A DNA stretch of 64,000 nucleotides from Dicyema japonicum (taxonomy: Eukaryota > Dicyemida > Rhombozoa > Dicyemidae), in assembly GCA_011109175.1 (NCBI GenBank), contig RDEW01000024.1, forward strand, positions 559,189 through 623,188. Reading direction: 5' to 3'. The notes beneath the pieces are model-generated. The model saw nothing but the letters and a program-made list of their open reading frames with translations, did no database searches and was not told the DNA's origin. The translations under genes were made by a program, and so were the position numbers. This document shows positions 63,358 to 64,000 of the stretch, piece by piece; positions within the stretch are counted from its first letter, which is position 1; every line of letters begins with the position of its first letter.

Positions 63358-63653
63358 TCAATAATAGAAGCGATAACAGACAGTATCCCTGTAGTTCTTC
63401 AAAATTAATCCTTCCGTTACTAATTTAAACTCTGGTTTTGTTAGACTTGGGAATAATTTGGGTTTCTATTCTTTTGGTTGTTTCATACTTTTGCTTCTCA
63501 TAAATTATTAATGACTTTATTCAAATCTCTCGCCTTTTCGGATAGAAATTCTTTTAGCTTTTGAAAAATATAGCTGATTAGGTCAGTCTGTAACAATTTT
63601 TTATTTTCATAATGATTTGTATCTGAAATCTGATGATCATAGGTCCCATTCAT
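63358..63653 (-). CDS. unidentified small gene, one 22-nt intron
   Basis: Minus strand, ATG 63651-63653: MNGTYDHQISDTNHYENKKL, QTDLISYIFQKLKEFLSEKA, RDLNK, then after intron 63494-63515 (22 nt, GT-AG) QKYETTKRIETQIIPKSNK and PEFKLVTEGLILKNYRDTV ending at TGA 63358-63360. One surplus A in the A4 run near 63433 must be dropped to join the last two stretches. Lys/Glu-rich helical protein, family unknown. It lies 3' to 3' with the 62.7 kb gene. Confidence 0.5.
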
Positions 63654-64000
63654 TTACTACCCATTTCGAATCTAGTCTCGTCCATCTCAATTTGAGATTC
63701 CAGGTATCTCTCTTGTTTCTTGCCTTAAGATTCCAATGACGAATCAACATGGAACTTGACTGTCCACTAGGAATGGATTGTCAACCAACAGAAAGAAAAT
63801 AAGTCAATAACATTCCTGATGCCTTGTCCCCATTATCATAACTGTTCTTTAAATAAAAATTGTTTCTTGCCAATGTGTAAGTTACTAGTGTAGACACCAC
63901 TAGAAAATGGGTTTTGGTATTAACCACATTTTAGTTCACAATAAAGCCAAAATGCTCATTGATGAAGGCTGTAAACAAAATGCCACTTTGTTTTAGAATT
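63654..64000. other. no gene seen
   Basis: Nothing recognised before the window ends. Confidence 0.4.

Overview
This window is nuclear DNA from a small-bodied, highly derived animal. It is AT-rich, full of broken transposons of animal type, and contains eukaryotic housekeeping genes split by very short spliceosomal introns. The main observation comes from reading the genes by hand rather than as single open frames. CCT6, HCCS, a RhoGDI, a UXT homologue, an AGC protein kinase, two bHLH factors and several unidentified genes become coherent only when GT...AG introns of about 21-25 nt are removed. I place nearly 40 such introns. From memory, introns this short and uniform are reported in animals for dicyemid mesozoans; Paramecium also has introns of about 25 nt, but the genes here end in TAA, TAG and TGA and none needs a reassigned stop. 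Dicyemid-like is therefore my best guess, not a proof.

Layout. 1-7 kb: an inverted duplication (second copy at 54.7-57.9 kb) interrupted by a 3 kb PHD-RT-RLE non-LTR element with an identifiable target duplication. 7-16 kb: retroelement scraps, a cluster of inverted and direct repeats, a DnaJB-like C-terminal piece and an unknown coiled-coil frame. 16.3-21.9 kb: a jockey/CR1-type LINE with a 2A-like motif, split by a Mutator-like element that itself carries Tc1 and hAT fragments. 22-26 kb: LINE, RLE and SINE fragments. 26.5-42.7 kb: a gene-bearing stretch (CCT6, a partial unknown gene at 30.3-30.7, RhoGDI, HCCS, UXT, a kinase, an unknown gene) with retroelement debris between. 43-54.5 kb: a 523-bp hAT-like element, bHLH gene A, LINE fragments, SINEs, a DDE integrase and the 3' end of a second RLE retroelement. 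54.7-58.3 kb: second copy of the duplication and a tRNA-Thr-like sequence. 59-64 kb: bHLH gene B, RLE and LINE fragments, and two or three small unidentified genes, one probably secreted.

Gene functions: cytosolic chaperonin (CCT6), mitochondrial cytochrome c maturation (HCCS), Rho GTPase control (RhoGDI), prefoldin-like assembly (UXT), signalling (kinase) and transcription (bHLH pair). These are ordinary, unlinked cellular functions; nothing suggests an operon. Several otherwise sound genes carry single-base frame slips, most of them in or beside homopolymer runs (CCT6, HCCS, bHLH A, kinase, 63.4 kb gene). This looks like consensus error from long reads at least as much as like decay.
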